From positions 36,064 through 100,063 of the forward strand of contig JBBQWX010000001.1 of NCBI GenBank assembly GCA_038210185.1: a stretch of 64,000 bases of DNA. Reading direction: 5' to 3'. The translations under genes were made by a program, and so were the position numbers. The notes under the pieces are model-generated. The model saw nothing but the letters and a program-made list of their open reading frames with translations, searched no databases and was not told where the DNA came from. Below, piece by piece: positions 44,957 through 53,427 of the stretch (position 1 is its first letter; the number at the start of each line of letters is the position of its first letter). Origin of the DNA: Fodinibacter sp038210185. Lineage in GTDB: Bacteria > Actinomycetota > Actinomycetes > Actinomycetales > Dermatophilaceae.

Positions 44957-45315
44957 CCCTCACCGATGCCTTGCTCGTCGCGCTCGGCGCCGCCGTCGGC
45001 GCCCCGCTGCGCTTCGTCGCCAACTCCGAGGTTCGCGCGCGCCTCGGTGGCACCCCTGCCGCCGGCACGCTGGTCGTCAACGTCGTCGGGTCCTTCATGC
45101 TGGGGGTCGTCGTCGGGGCCGGCGTCGGCAGCGCCCCCCTCGCCCTGGTCGGCATCGGCTTCTGCGGAGCCCTCACCACGTTCTCCACCCTGGCTCTGGA
45201 GCTCTGGGACGCCATGAGCGACGACCGCTACCCGCATGCCGTCGCCAACGTCACGCTGTCGCTCACCCTGGGCCTCGGCGCCGCCTGGCTCGGCTGGTTC
45301 CTGGGCGGCTGGTGA
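44953..45315 (+). CDS. crcB2: Fluoride exporter subunit CrcB/Fluc 2
   Basis: A 120-residue partner: ALGAAVGAPLRFVANSEVRAR, AAGTLVVNVVGSFMLGVVVGA and GFCGALTTFSTLALELWD. The motifs match subunit 1, with opposite charge bias expected for a heterodimer. ATG 44953 overlaps the stop of crcB1. The stop is followed 15 bases later by hairpin cluster C. Confidence 0.93.
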   Translation: MTLTDALLVALGAAVGAPLRFVANSEVRARLGGTPAAGTLVVNVVGSFMLGVVVGAGVGSAPLALVGIGFCGALTTFSTLALELWDAMSDDRYPHAVANVTLSLTLGLGAAWLGWFLGGW

Positions 45316-45330
45316 CAGGACAGTAGGCCC

Positions 45331-45450
45331 GTACCCACATCGACCAACAGGTCACACCAGGTACAGCAAGCCCGTACCCACATCGACCAACAGGTCACCC
45401 GGGGTACAGCAAGCCCGTACCCACATCGACCAATAGGTCACTGCGGGTAC
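45331..45450. repeat. Hairpin repeat cluster C: three 34-bp units, reverse orientation
   Basis: Units at 45331-45364, 45374-45407 and 45417-45450 (period 43), each GTAC to GTAC, contain CACATCGACCAAYAGGTCAC. This is the reverse complement of the clusters A and B motif. The first two spacers are identical (AGCAAGCCC). The cluster lies between the ends of convergent crcB2 and the subtilase gene. Confidence 0.92.
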
Positions 45451-45451
45451 G

Positions 45452-45491
45452 CCGGATGCCGCCCGCTCCGGCATGAGCGGACGGCATCCGG
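45452..45491. terminator. Long hairpin between convergent genes
   Basis: CCGGATGCCG (45452-45461) pairs with CGGCATCCGG (45482-45491), extended inward by CCGCTC/GAGCGG. It abuts cluster C and lies 12 bases from the subtilase stop. A bidirectional terminator role fits, though no U-tract is present. Confidence 0.65.
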
Positions 45492-45503
45492 GTGCGGGGT
45501 GGG

Positions 45504-47306
45504 TCAGCGGTGGTGCGGCCACCCGTGGCCGTGGCGCTTCGCCACGACTCCCAGCGCGTTGACGATGCCCTCGCCGTAGAACGAGTTGAACCGTGCGGTG
45601 CCGGTGCACAGGGCGTCGAACTCGGCCGACCGACCCACGTCGACGTACGACTGCAGCGGCGGCGTCGGGCAGGCGTGGTCGGTCGCGGTGCCGAGCACGA
45701 GGCGGCGCACCGTGCCAGGCCGCAGGCCGAAGCCGGACCGGCCCGACGACTTTCCGTGGGCGGACACCGCGAGTGCGGCGACACCCGCGGCGTGCGGTGA
45801 AGCCATCGAGGTGCCCTGGAGGAACTGGTAGTACCCACACACCTCGCGCTTGCCCTTGCCCTGCTTCACCACGGCGCAGTCCTTCATCGTGCCCAGTGCC
45901 GCGCCGTCGGGCGTGATGTTCCCAGCGGCGTCCACCTGGCCCTCGGCCTGCATCACGTGGAGCGGTGCCGCCGAGAGGATGAGGTTCTCGTTGGTCCGAT
46001 ACGTGGGGGTGCCCAGCCCGTCACGGAACCAGCCGCCGGGGGCCGCGACCTCGAGCTCGCCGGAGCGCAGGTCGGTGGCGTAGTTCGAGTAGTCGGCCTT
46101 GCGCTCGGACGGGCCGACCGCGGAGACACCGAGGACGTGCGGACCCTCGACGGGCAGGTCGAAGCACGTGTCGTTGTCGATGGTGCGCGGGTACGCGGCA
46201 CCGTCCGGGTAGTCCGGGCTCGAGAGGTCGGTGCGGGGGTTCGACAGGTCCTCGTGGCTGTTGCCGAGGGCACCGACGAGCGTGACGCCCTTGCGGTGCG
46301 CATAGCCGAGCGCACGGCGCATCGTCTCGATGATGAGGTCCTGCTCGGCGGCCTGCTCCGGGCCGTCCTCGGGGGCGCCACCCTCACAGTTGTAGAGCCA
46401 GGGGTCGACGTAGAAGGACATGTTGACGACGTCGAGCCCCACGTCGCCGGAGTAGGTGAGGGCGTTGGCCGTGGCGCTGAGGAAGAAGTAGCCGCTGTCC
46501 TGGCCGGCCCGCACGTTGACGATGCCGACGTCGGGGGCGACCCCGGACACGCCGATGCCGTTCATCGCACCGGCGATGGTGCCGGCGACGTGGGTGCCGT
46601 GACCGTCGTCGTCGACCGTCGCCGGGTCCACGCAGCTCGCGACCTCGCACGGGCCGTCGATGTCGACCATGTCGGTCGTGAAGTTGCGCGACAGGCGCCG
46701 GTCGAAGTTCGGCGCGATGTCGGGGTGGGCCGCGTCGACGCCGGTGTCCATGACCCCGACCTTGACGCGCTTGTCGCCCATCTCGACCTTGTGGGCCGCC
46801 GGGGCGTCGATCATGTCCATGCCCCACAGGTAGGAGTCGAGGGGGTCGGCCTTGGTCCTGCCGCCCTTCGGGTGGTCGTCACGGTCCTTGCGTTCCGACG
46901 AGCCGCCGGGGCCGGAGAGGTGCTCCTTGAGCACGCGGTCCCGGTCGCTCCCGGCATCCGGGGTGCGGCCGACGACACCGTCGGCGGCTGCAGCTGCCAC
47001 TCCCGACAGGCCACGAGCGCGCTGGAGAAAGCCGCGCGACGACGCGCTGACGGTGACCAGCCCGATGGCCGAGTTGACCGAGGTGACGGTGGCGCCACCG
47101 CGCTTGAGCGTCGCGGCAAGGGCCTCGACGTCGGCGCCCGGCTCGGCCAGGACGACGTACGTCCCCGAGCCGCTCGCCGTGGACACCGCCGCGGTGACGG
47201 TGGTGGTGCCGCCGGATCCACTTTCTGCAGTCGCGGTGCTCGCGCCGAGGGCGGTCGTGGCCAGGGCCACCGCTCCGGTGAGGGCGACCAGGCGAGATCG
47301 TCGCAT
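45504..47306 (-). CDS. Secreted S8 family (subtilisin-like) peptidase
   Basis: A 600-residue secreted protease. A Sec-type signal (LVALTGAVALATTALGASTA) is followed by an I9-like propeptide (TYVVLAEPGADVEALAATLK) to ~120. The catalytic domain has VGVMDTGVDAAHPDIAPNF (Asp), DDDGHGTHVAGTIAGAMNG (His) and GTSMASPHAAGVAALAVSA (Ser). LVGALGNSHEDL supplies the oxyanion Asn. No cell-wall anchor follows. AGGAG precedes ATG 47306. Confidence 0.93.
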   Translation of the reverse strand: MRRSRLVALTGAVALATTALGASTATAESGSGGTTTVTAAVSTASGSGTYVVLAEPGADVEALAATLKRGGATVTSVNSAIGLVTVSASSRGFLQRARGLSGVAAAAADGVVGRTPDAGSDRDRVLKEHLSGPGGSSERKDRDDHPKGGRTKADPLDSYLWGMDMIDAPAAHKVEMGDKRVKVGVMDTGVDAAHPDIAPNFDRRLSRNFTTDMVDIDGPCEVASCVDPATVDDDGHGTHVAGTIAGAMNGIGVSGVAPDVGIVNVRAGQDSGYFFLSATANALTYSGDVGLDVVNMSFYVDPWLYNCEGGAPEDGPEQAAEQDLIIETMRRALGYAHRKGVTLVGALGNSHEDLSNPRTDLSSPDYPDGAAYPRTIDNDTCFDLPVEGPHVLGVSAVGPSERKADYSNYATDLRSGELEVAAPGGWFRDGLGTPTYRTNENLILSAAPLHVMQAEGQVDAAGNITPDGAALGTMKDCAVVKQGKGKREVCGYYQFLQGTSMASPHAAGVAALAVSAHGKSSGRSGFGLRPGTVRRLVLGTATDHACPTPPLQSYVDVGRSAEFDALCTGTARFNSFYGEGIVNALGVVAKRHGHGWPHHR

Positions 47307-47410
47307 TCGTCTACTCCTGAGGTGGGGTCAGACCGGTGCGTCCCGGCCCATCCGCTCACCGTAGGGGTTCAGCCCGCCGCATGGGAGGTTGGGGAACGTA
47401 TGCTCCGAGC

Positions 47411-47779
47411 ATGCGCCGAAGACCCTCCGGACCCGTTCCGGACGTCTTCGAGACGTTCGCGCACCGGGTCGACTCGGGCGACGACCGTGGTGACGACACC
47501 CCGAGAGTCGGTGCCGTCGCACGCTCCGCCGGCATCACGATCGGGCTCATGGTGCTCACCAGCATCGCCTTCGTCGGCGGCGCCTCTCTCGCCGGCCGGG
47601 TACGCCCCGAGCTGGTCTTCGCCAACCTCCTCTGGGAGGGCGTGGCGATCACCGTGTGGTCGATCGCCTGGGGGGCGCTGGCCGCGATGGCGGTGCTCGC
47701 AGCAGGCGTGGTCGCCGTCGGCCTGCCGTGGATGCGACGTCAGAGGGACACCCGCTCCACCTCGACCTCCACGCCATAG
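47411..47779 (+). CDS. Small membrane protein of unknown function
   Basis: A 122-residue protein. A hydrophilic N-terminus (~35 residues) precedes two hydrophobic segments, ITIGLMVLTSIAFVGGASLAG and IAWGALAAMAVLAAGVVAVGL. TATGCT lies six bases before ATG 47411, consistent with a leaderless promoter. The last 40 bases overlap the convergent papain-like gene. Confidence 0.65.
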   Translation: MRRRPSGPVPDVFETFAHRVDSGDDRGDDTPRVGAVARSAGITIGLMVLTSIAFVGGASLAGRVRPELVFANLLWEGVAITVWSIAWGALAAMAVLAAGVVAVGLPWMRRQRDTRSTSTSTP

Positions 47780-48396
47780 GTCCACCCCGGCATCAGCGGC
47801 AGGCTGTCGCCGCTCCAGAAGCGACCCGGGTCGTACCAGTTGGTCGGGACGTCGCTGCGCAGCACCCCCATCTCCTCGAGCGTCACCGCCACGACCTCCG
47901 CACAGTAGGCGTCCTCCGGGCGCAGTCCCTTGCGCTCGGCCTCTCGGCGGGACAGGTGGCCGTCACGCCCCCGCAGCCACCGCCACGCCAGCCCCATGGT
48001 GCTCGGGAACGACACCCCGTCCAGGCGGGCGACCGTGCGCAGCACCGCGTCCTCCTGCTCGCGGCCGATGTCGGGGGTGAGCTGGCGCAACCAGGCCTGC
48101 TGGCCGTACCGCGCCTGCCAGGTCGTCACCGCCTCGCGCAGGTCGTGCAGCTGCACGCCACGGTGGTGGTCGCCGGTCCAGTGGTCGCGCAGTGACCGTC
48201 CGAGCTCGGCGTGCCACATCAGCGGCGGCAGGTCGTCGAGCACCACGGCCATGCCGACGTGGTTGACCGGGGCATTGCTGGCGGTCTGGATCAGCCGGTC
48301 GGCGGCCGTCGCGCCACGAAAGATCCACAGGTCGCCGGTGCGGGTCGTGTCGGCAGCCGTCTCGAAGGAGACGGGGTTCGAGCCGGTGCGCGCCAT
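47740..48396 (-). CDS. Permuted papain-fold (NlpC/P60-like) protein
   Basis: A 218-residue protein. TRTGDLWIFRGATAADRLIQ and SNAPVNHVGMAVVLDD supply the His-first order seen in permuted NlpC/P60 enzymes of the YiiX/YebB type. RPEDAYCAEVVAVTLEEMG supplies the Cys. These act on amide bonds in peptidoglycan or lipid-linked substrates. No signal peptide is seen, so it may act in the cytosol. CACACT lies six bases before ATG 48396. Confidence 0.75.
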   Translation of the reverse strand: MARTGSNPVSFETAADTTRTGDLWIFRGATAADRLIQTASNAPVNHVGMAVVLDDLPPLMWHAELGRSLRDHWTGDHHRGVQLHDLREAVTTWQARYGQQAWLRQLTPDIGREQEDAVLRTVARLDGVSFPSTMGLAWRWLRGRDGHLSRREAERKGLRPEDAYCAEVVAVTLEEMGVLRSDVPTNWYDPGRFWSGDSLPLMPGWTYGVEVEVERVSL

Positions 48397-48472
48397 GGCC
48401 CCAGTGTGCCCAACCCGGACCGGCTGCGCCGCACCCTATCCGCGCGGGTGCGTCACGGCATACGGTGAACCC

Positions 48473-50182
48473 GTGCGCACGAAGCGCAGGAAGCAGGGGC
48501 TCACCGTGCAGGCCGTGGCCGGCACTCACACCGTGCTGCTCGGGTTCGACCTCGAGAACCCGTCAGGCTGCCTCGGCTTCGCGATCCACCGCACCGACCA
48601 CACCGAGGGCGAGGCCCGCTGGCTGCGCGGGATGAAGACGTTCCAGAGCGTGGTGCCCGACCCCCCACCGGGCTCGGACTGGCCGACCAACGTGCACCCC
48701 GTGCAGGGCTTCCAGTGGGGCGACTACTCGGCCAAGCCGGGGCACGACTACACGTATGCCGTGTCGGCCGTCAGCGGGACCGCGACGGCCCCGGTGGTGA
48801 CCGCCACCGTGTCGCTCGCGCTACGCACCGAGGTCGAGGACGACGGCGAGCACGGCATCTGGTTCAACCGGGGTGTCGCGGGGTCACAGGCGTTCTCGCG
48901 GCAGTTCGCCGGCTGGGTGCCGACCTCGACACCGGACGAGACGCACCCGGCGATGGTCTGGCTCTCACGAGGGCTCGGCGAGGCACTGCTGGCGTTCGTC
49001 GGGGAGGCCCTCGACGACGGGTGGTCCTTGCGCGGTGCCCTCTACGAGCTCACCTGGGGCCGGTCGCTGCAGGCGTTCGCCGACGCACGTGACCGGGGGG
49101 TCGACATCCGGCTCGTCGTGCACGGACGCGACCGTGACGCACCGACCGACACCGGCCCCGACAACCTGGACCGCACCGCCGAGCTCGCCCGCAAGGCGGT
49201 GCACGACAACGGCATCGACGACCTCGTGACCTGGCGTGAGGCTCCGGCCAACAGCGCCCTGCACCACCACAAGTTCCTCGTGCTGAGCCGGCACGGCGTG
49301 CCCGAGGCCGTGTGGACCGGCTCGACCAACCTCACCCTGGGCGCCGTCTACGGCCACTCCAACGTCGGCCACGTGGTGCGCGACCGGGCGGTCGCCGCCC
49401 GGTTCGCCGCCGAGTGGGACCGCCTCGAGTCGGGGATGCCGTCCGCAGACCTCCGCGTCGCGCACGCCAGCGACCCGGCTCCCGCACGCACGGTACCGGT
49501 GCCGGGTGGCGTCGGCCTGGTGTTCTCGCCGCTGACCGGCACCTCGCTGCTCAGCTGGTACGCCGACGTGTTCGACTCCGCCGTCAGCTCGTCGCACATC
49601 ACCGGCGCGTTCGGGCTCAACCGGGTGTTCCGCGAGCGGCTCGCCCTCGACCGCTCGCCGGTCACCCGCACCGTCCTGCTCGAGAAGGTGCCGCCGCCGC
49701 AGGGCAGGATCCCTCGCACCGACGACCACGTGCGCATCTCCACCGGCAGCCACCTCGAGGGAGACCCGTTGCAGCAGTGGGCGACCGAGCGGCTGACCGG
49801 CTTCAACACCCACGTGCGCTACATCCACACCAAGATCGTGCTCGTCGACCCGCTCGGCCCGGATCCCACGATCCTCACCGGTTCGGCGAACTACTCCGAC
49901 GCCTCGACGACGACCAACGAGGAGCACACGCTGGTGATCCGCGCCGGGCGCACCCGGTCGGCCTCCAAGCGCGCCGTGCTGCGGGTCGCCGACATCTACC
50001 TCACCGAATACCACCGGCTGTTCATGCACTTCGCGTTCCGGGCCATGGCCCAGGACCGTGAGCTGAACACCGGTGTGACGCAGTGGACCAGGTACCTCGA
50101 CGAGACCGACACCTGGACGCAGCGCTACTACGTCGCCGACTCGTGGCGCGCCGCTCAGCGGCACCTGTTCGCCGGGTCGTGA
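48473..50182 (+). CDS. Phospholipase D-fold protein with N-terminal beta domain
   Basis: A 569-residue protein from GTG 48473, preceded by TACGGT at six bases. Residues ~1-120 resemble a fibronectin-III-like domain (HTVLLGFDLENPSG, HDYTYAVSAVSGTA). Two PLD repeats follow. The second is canonical (YIHTKIVLVD, then ILTGSANYSD). In the first, HHHKFLVLSRHG with WTGSTNLTLG, the usual Asp after HxKxxxx is Ser. No signal peptide is seen. It could be a nuclease, a phosphodiesterase or a phospholipase; the substrate is unknown. Confidence 0.82.
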   Translation: MRTKRRKQGLTVQAVAGTHTVLLGFDLENPSGCLGFAIHRTDHTEGEARWLRGMKTFQSVVPDPPPGSDWPTNVHPVQGFQWGDYSAKPGHDYTYAVSAVSGTATAPVVTATVSLALRTEVEDDGEHGIWFNRGVAGSQAFSRQFAGWVPTSTPDETHPAMVWLSRGLGEALLAFVGEALDDGWSLRGALYELTWGRSLQAFADARDRGVDIRLVVHGRDRDAPTDTGPDNLDRTAELARKAVHDNGIDDLVTWREAPANSALHHHKFLVLSRHGVPEAVWTGSTNLTLGAVYGHSNVGHVVRDRAVAARFAAEWDRLESGMPSADLRVAHASDPAPARTVPVPGGVGLVFSPLTGTSLLSWYADVFDSAVSSSHITGAFGLNRVFRERLALDRSPVTRTVLLEKVPPPQGRIPRTDDHVRISTGSHLEGDPLQQWATERLTGFNTHVRYIHTKIVLVDPLGPDPTILTGSANYSDASTTTNEEHTLVIRAGRTRSASKRAVLRVADIYLTEYHRLFMHFAFRAMAQDRELNTGVTQWTRYLDETDTWTQRYYVADSWRAAQRHLFAGS

Positions 50183-50209
50183 CGGCAGGCTCGTCGCTAG
50201 GGTGGCGGC

Positions 50210-50404
50210 ATGCCATCATCCAACCGCGCGTGGAAGATCGTCGGCCTGGCCGGCCTCGTCGGCGTCGTCGCGACCGGGGCACTCGTCGCCCGCAACGAGC
50301 GGGAGCGGCGGGCCTACACCCCCGACGAGGTGCGCGACCGGCTCCAGGAGCGGCTGCGCGCGGCGGAGGGCGAGCAGGCCCCGCGGGGCAGGATCATCGG
50401 CTGA
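50210..50404 (+). CDS. Small single-helix protein
   Basis: A 64-residue protein with one N-terminal helix (WKIVGLAGLVGVVATGALVA) and a charged tail (RDRLQERLRAAEGEQ). TAGGGT lies six bases before ATG 50210. Similar small anchored proteins are common in actinobacteria; function unknown. Confidence 0.7.
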   Translation: MPSSNRAWKIVGLAGLVGVVATGALVARNERERRAYTPDEVRDRLQERLRAAEGEQAPRGRIIG

Positions 50405-50435
50405 CCCCCCGCCCCCGGCGGGCCGTCCCCGCGGG

Positions 50436-50912
50436 TCACCCGGTCGGGGAGACGATGGCGTCGAGGCGCTCGTAGCCCTCGGACATCCCCTTCTGCATGC
50501 CCGACTCGACCATGGCGTCACGGCCCTCGACGGTGCGACCGATGCTGCGGCCCCGCAACCGGGTGCGGCCGTCGCCGAGGTCGTCGAACCACATGAACTC
50601 CAGGGCGACCTCGTCGGGCGCCCCGTCGAACTCGAAGGTCTGCAGGGCGAACTCGTTGTCGCGGATGGTGTGGAACACCCCACGGAAGCCGAAGTCGCCG
50701 TGCTCGGTGCGGTGCAGGTAGCGGTAGCCGCCGCCGGTGGTGAAGTCCCACTCGTCGACGACCATCTCGTAGCCGTGCGGGCCGAGCCACTGCTTGACCT
50801 TCTCGGGGTCGCGGTGCGCTTCGAAGACCGCCGCCACGGGGGCGTCGAACTCGCGGGTGAAGTCGATCCACGGCACTGCGGCCGGGATGTCGAGGTGCAG
50901 GCTGTTGCTCAT
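50436..50912 (-). CDS. SRPBCC (AHSA1-type) domain protein
   Basis: A 158-residue START-like protein: IDFTREFDAPVAAVFEAHRD, KQWLGPHGYEMVVDEWDFTTG and FHTIRDNEFALQTFEFDGAP are typical of AHSA1 family members coded beside ArsR regulators. It forms a hydrophobic cavity and may bind or clear a small molecule. It lies 2 bases after the arsR-like stop, in one operon. Confidence 0.88.
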   Translation of the reverse strand: MSNSLHLDIPAAVPWIDFTREFDAPVAAVFEAHRDPEKVKQWLGPHGYEMVVDEWDFTTGGGYRYLHRTEHGDFGFRGVFHTIRDNEFALQTFEFDGAPDEVALEFMWFDDLGDGRTRLRGRSIGRTVEGRDAMVESGMQKGMSEGYERLDAIVSPTG

Positions 50913-50914
50913 GG

Positions 50915-51265
50915 TCACTCCTGATCGGTACGGGTTGGTGTGGTCGGCGCTCCGAGGATGGCGTCGAGCCGGCGGAACCGCTGCTCGTGGACCAGGCGGT
51001 AGCCGTCGATCCACGCGGTGAGCGCCTCGAGCGCGTCGGGGTTGAGGTGCACCGGGCGGCGCTGGGCCTGCCGGGTTCGGGTGACCAGGCCCGCGTGCTC
51101 GAGGACCTGGATGTGTTTCGAGACCGCCTGGAGGGAGATCGCGAACGGCTCGGCGATCTCGTTCACCGTGGCCGGCCCGCGGCTCAGGCGAGCGATGATC
51201 GCCCGGCGGACGGGGTCGGCCAGGGCCGCGAAGCCCAGGTCCACCGTGGTGCTGTCGTCCGCCAT
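50915..51265 (-). CDS. ArsR-family transcriptional regulator
   Basis: A 116-residue winged helix: LGFAALADPVRRAIIARLSRG, TVNEIAEPFAISLQAVSKHIQVLEHAG (recognition helix) and RRPVHLNPDALEALTAWIDGY. No metal-binding Cys pair is visible, in keeping with the non-metal ArsR group paired with SRPBCC proteins. ATG 51265 (MADDSTT) is favoured over a TTG 12 bases upstream. It probably represses its own operon. Confidence 0.9.
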   Translation of the reverse strand: MADDSTTVDLGFAALADPVRRAIIARLSRGPATVNEIAEPFAISLQAVSKHIQVLEHAGLVTRTRQAQRRPVHLNPDALEALTAWIDGYRLVHEQRFRRLDAILGAPTTPTRTDQE

Positions 51266-51312
51266 GCTGGTATTCAATCAGCACGTTGATCAATCGTCAA
51301 GTTGATCACCGA
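51266..51312 (-). promoter_or_regulatory. Candidate ArsR operator and promoter
   Basis: GTTGATCA occurs at 51285-51292 and again at 51301-51308, sixteen bases apart. Each contains the palindrome TGATCA. The segment is AT-rich against its surroundings and lies 20-45 bases before the regulator start, where autorepression would act. Confidence 0.5.
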
Positions 51313-51325
51313 ACCACATCGCCGC

Positions 51326-51365
51326 GAGTCCGGAAGTGGTCGCCAGGGCAACCACTTCCGCACTC
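51326..51365. repeat. Large palindrome, GAGTGCGG-arm type
   Basis: Arms GAGTCCGGAAGTGGT and ACCACTTCCGCACTC (one mismatch) enclose CGCCAGGGCA. The copy at 53383-53425 has the same arms with the centre inverted. It lies between the arsR promoter and the 3' end of the 51406-52560 gene. Confidence 0.88.
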
Positions 51366-51405
51366 GAGGCCTGGTGGGTTCAGTGGTGGGAGAAGCCGAG
51401 CTGGC

Positions 51406-52560
51406 TCAGCCGTGCACGAACGGATGCGGGTGACCCGGCGCCCGGCCCTGGAACGACAGGATCGCGTCGTTCTGGATGACGCCGTCGCGGATCTCGATGG
51501 CCTGGCGCACCGTGGGCTCCTTGTCCCAGGCGACCGGCCCCTCCATCACGGTGCGCAGGAACGGCAGCAGCGCCTCGCTGATCTCCCACGTGGCCGAACC
51601 CCACAGGTACGAGGGGCTGTGGTCGACGGCGTAGTAGAGGACGTTGTGGCCGACCACGAAGGTCGGCTCGGCGAAGGTCGTGGGGCGTGCCCAGCTGAAC
51701 CCCATCCCCTCGTCGCACGACACGTCGACGACCACGGTGCCGGGGTCGAGCGCGGACACGTCGTCGTCGCTGAGGAAGACGAGCGGGGCGTCGGTGTCCT
51801 GCAGCACGCAGTTGACGATGATGTCGTGCTGGCCGAGGAACTCCGCGAGCGGCACCCGCCCCCCGGGTGTGACGGCATGGCTCACCCGGCCGGCGGAGTC
51901 GTCGCAGTCGAAGTGCAGGATGCGGGCGGAGTGGATCGGCGAGGCGACAGCGGCGACCTGTCGGTGGGTGAGGATGTCGACGTCGTGCACACCGAGGGCG
52001 GCGAGGGCCGTCACGGCCCCACGTGCCGTCGCGCCGAAGCCGATCACCACGGCACGCAGCCGGGGGCCGTAGTCGCCGGTCGTGCCGGACAGCTGCATCG
52101 CGTGGAGCACCGAGCAGTAGCCGGCGAGCTCGTTGTTCTTGTGGAAGACGTGCAGGTTGAACGAGCCGTCGGGCTTCCAGTGGTTCATCGCCTCGAAGGC
52201 GATCAGGGTGAGCCGGCGGTCGACCGCCAGCTGGGTGAGCACCTCGTCCTGCACGCAGTGCGGCCACCCCCACAGCACCTGTCCCTCACGCAGCTCGTCC
52301 ACGTCGCCGTGCAACGGCTTGGGCTGCAGGATGACGTCGCACTCGTCGACGAGCTGGCCGTGGGTGCGCAGCCCGGCGACCAGGTCGCCCAGGTCGGAGT
52401 CGCTGACCCCGAAGCGCGCGCCGTACCCGGCCTCCAGGTAGAGGCGGCTGCGCAGGTCGGCCGGGATGCGCTCCACGTGACGCGGATGCAAGGCCAGCCG
52501 GTGCTCGTTCTCCTTGTGCGACGTGCCCATGACTCCGAGGCTGAGCTGGTGGCTCGTCAT
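51406..52560 (-). CDS. N5-(carboxyethyl)ornithine synthase/alanine dehydrogenase-like protein
   Basis: A 384-residue protein. SLGVMGTSHKENEHRLALHP matches the start of the alanine dehydrogenase/CEOS group, with the substrate Lys/Arg region. DVILQPKPLHGDVDELREGQ, FEAMNHWKPDGSFNLHVFHK and LRAVVIGFGATARGAVTALAA (Rossmann) follow. The EAMNHW and NLHVFHKNNE patterns favour the carboxyethylornithine synthase branch, which joins ornithine and pyruvate with NADPH. ATG 52560. A 228-base leader with a strong hairpin precedes it. Confidence 0.75.
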   Translation of the reverse strand: MTSHQLSLGVMGTSHKENEHRLALHPRHVERIPADLRSRLYLEAGYGARFGVSDSDLGDLVAGLRTHGQLVDECDVILQPKPLHGDVDELREGQVLWGWPHCVQDEVLTQLAVDRRLTLIAFEAMNHWKPDGSFNLHVFHKNNELAGYCSVLHAMQLSGTTGDYGPRLRAVVIGFGATARGAVTALAALGVHDVDILTHRQVAAVASPIHSARILHFDCDDSAGRVSHAVTPGGRVPLAEFLGQHDIIVNCVLQDTDAPLVFLSDDDVSALDPGTVVVDVSCDEGMGFSWARPTTFAEPTFVVGHNVLYYAVDHSPSYLWGSATWEISEALLPFLRTVMEGPVAWDKEPTVRQAIEIRDGVIQNDAILSFQGRAPGHPHPFVHG

Positions 52561-52604
52561 GTCAGTCCGTCCAGGGACCCGCGGGCCCCGCATCGCAGAA
52601 ATCA

Positions 52605-52641
52605 GGGCCGCTGAGGAGCAGTTCACCTCAGGCGACGGCCC
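52605..52641 (-). promoter_or_regulatory. Leader hairpin upstream of the CEOS-like gene
   Basis: On the minus strand GGGCCG and CCTGAGG pair with CCTCAG and CGGCCC, giving a long stem with a short internal bulge, ~45 bases before ATG 52560. A second smaller GC palindrome lies at 52574-52589. Together they could form an attenuator or riboswitch-like leader. The rest of 52561-52788 shows nothing recognisable. Confidence 0.4.
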
Positions 52642-52788
52642 TGCTCGGCACTCTACGCCGGGCCGGGCACGCGAATCCGTCGCCTGCATCACTCCGCCTC
52701 CGCGGTCGGGCCCGCAGGACGTGGTGGGCACCATGCCCTCGGGACTACAGTCCCCGAACAGTCGAGGGACTCAGACATTGGGGATGAC

Positions 52789-53364
52789 GTGACCGAGATC
52801 GTGCTGTTCCACCACGTGCAGGGACTCACCCAGGGGGTGCGGCGGCTGGCCGACGAGCTGCGGGCGGGCGGGCACGTCGTGCACACCCCCGACATCTTCG
52901 ACGGGGCCACCTTCGCGTCGATCGACGAGGGCTTCGCCGCCGTGCGGGCGCGGGGCGAGGGCGCCGTCGGCGCCTGGGCCGACGGCGCGGTCTCCGACCT
53001 GTCCGACGCGATCGTCTATGCCGGCATCTCCCTCGGCGTCATGTCGGCCCAGCGCCTGGCACAGACGCGACCCGGAGCGCTCGGTGCGGTGCTGCTGGAG
53101 GCCTGCGTGCCGGCATCCGAGTTCGGCGACGGCTGGCCGCAGGGGGTGGCGGTGCAGGTTCACGGGATGGAGATGGACCCGTTCTTCGGGCTCGAGGGCG
53201 ACGTGGACGCCGCCCGGGCGCTGGTGGCCTCGACCGACGACGGCGAGCTGTTCGTCTACCCCGGCGACGTCCACCTGTTCACCGACTCCTCGCTGCCGTC
53301 CTACGACGAGGCAGCGGCCACACTGGTGGTCGAGCGCGTGCTGGGGCTGCTCGCCCGACTCTGA
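52789..53364 (+). CDS. Dienelactone hydrolase-family protein
   Basis: A 191-residue alpha/beta hydrolase. VLFHHVQGLTQGVRRLADEL begins the fold. YAGISLGVMSAQRLAQTRPG is the nucleophile elbow with Ser in place of the usual Cys of dienelactone hydrolase. FVYPGDVHLFTDSSLP gives the catalytic His, and VHGMEMDPFF the Asp. It would hydrolyse a small ester or lactone. GTG 52789 has GGGGA in front. Confidence 0.85.
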   Translation: MTEIVLFHHVQGLTQGVRRLADELRAGGHVVHTPDIFDGATFASIDEGFAAVRARGEGAVGAWADGAVSDLSDAIVYAGISLGVMSAQRLAQTRPGALGAVLLEACVPASEFGDGWPQGVAVQVHGMEMDPFFGLEGDVDAARALVASTDDGELFVYPGDVHLFTDSSLPSYDEAAATLVVERVLGLLARL

Positions 53365-53382
53365 CCCCCGCCCCTCTTCGCC

Positions 53383-53425
53383 CGAGTGCGGAAGTGGTTG
53401 CCCTGGCGACCACTTCCGCACTCGA
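53383..53425. repeat. Large palindrome, GAGTGCGG-arm type, second copy
   Basis: CGAGTGCGGAAGTGGT and ACCACTTCCGCACTCG are perfect complementary arms of 16 or more bases around TGCCCTGGCG. It begins 18 bases after the hydrolase stop and is a plausible terminator there. Same family as 51326-51365. Confidence 0.92.
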
Positions 53426-53427
53426 GG

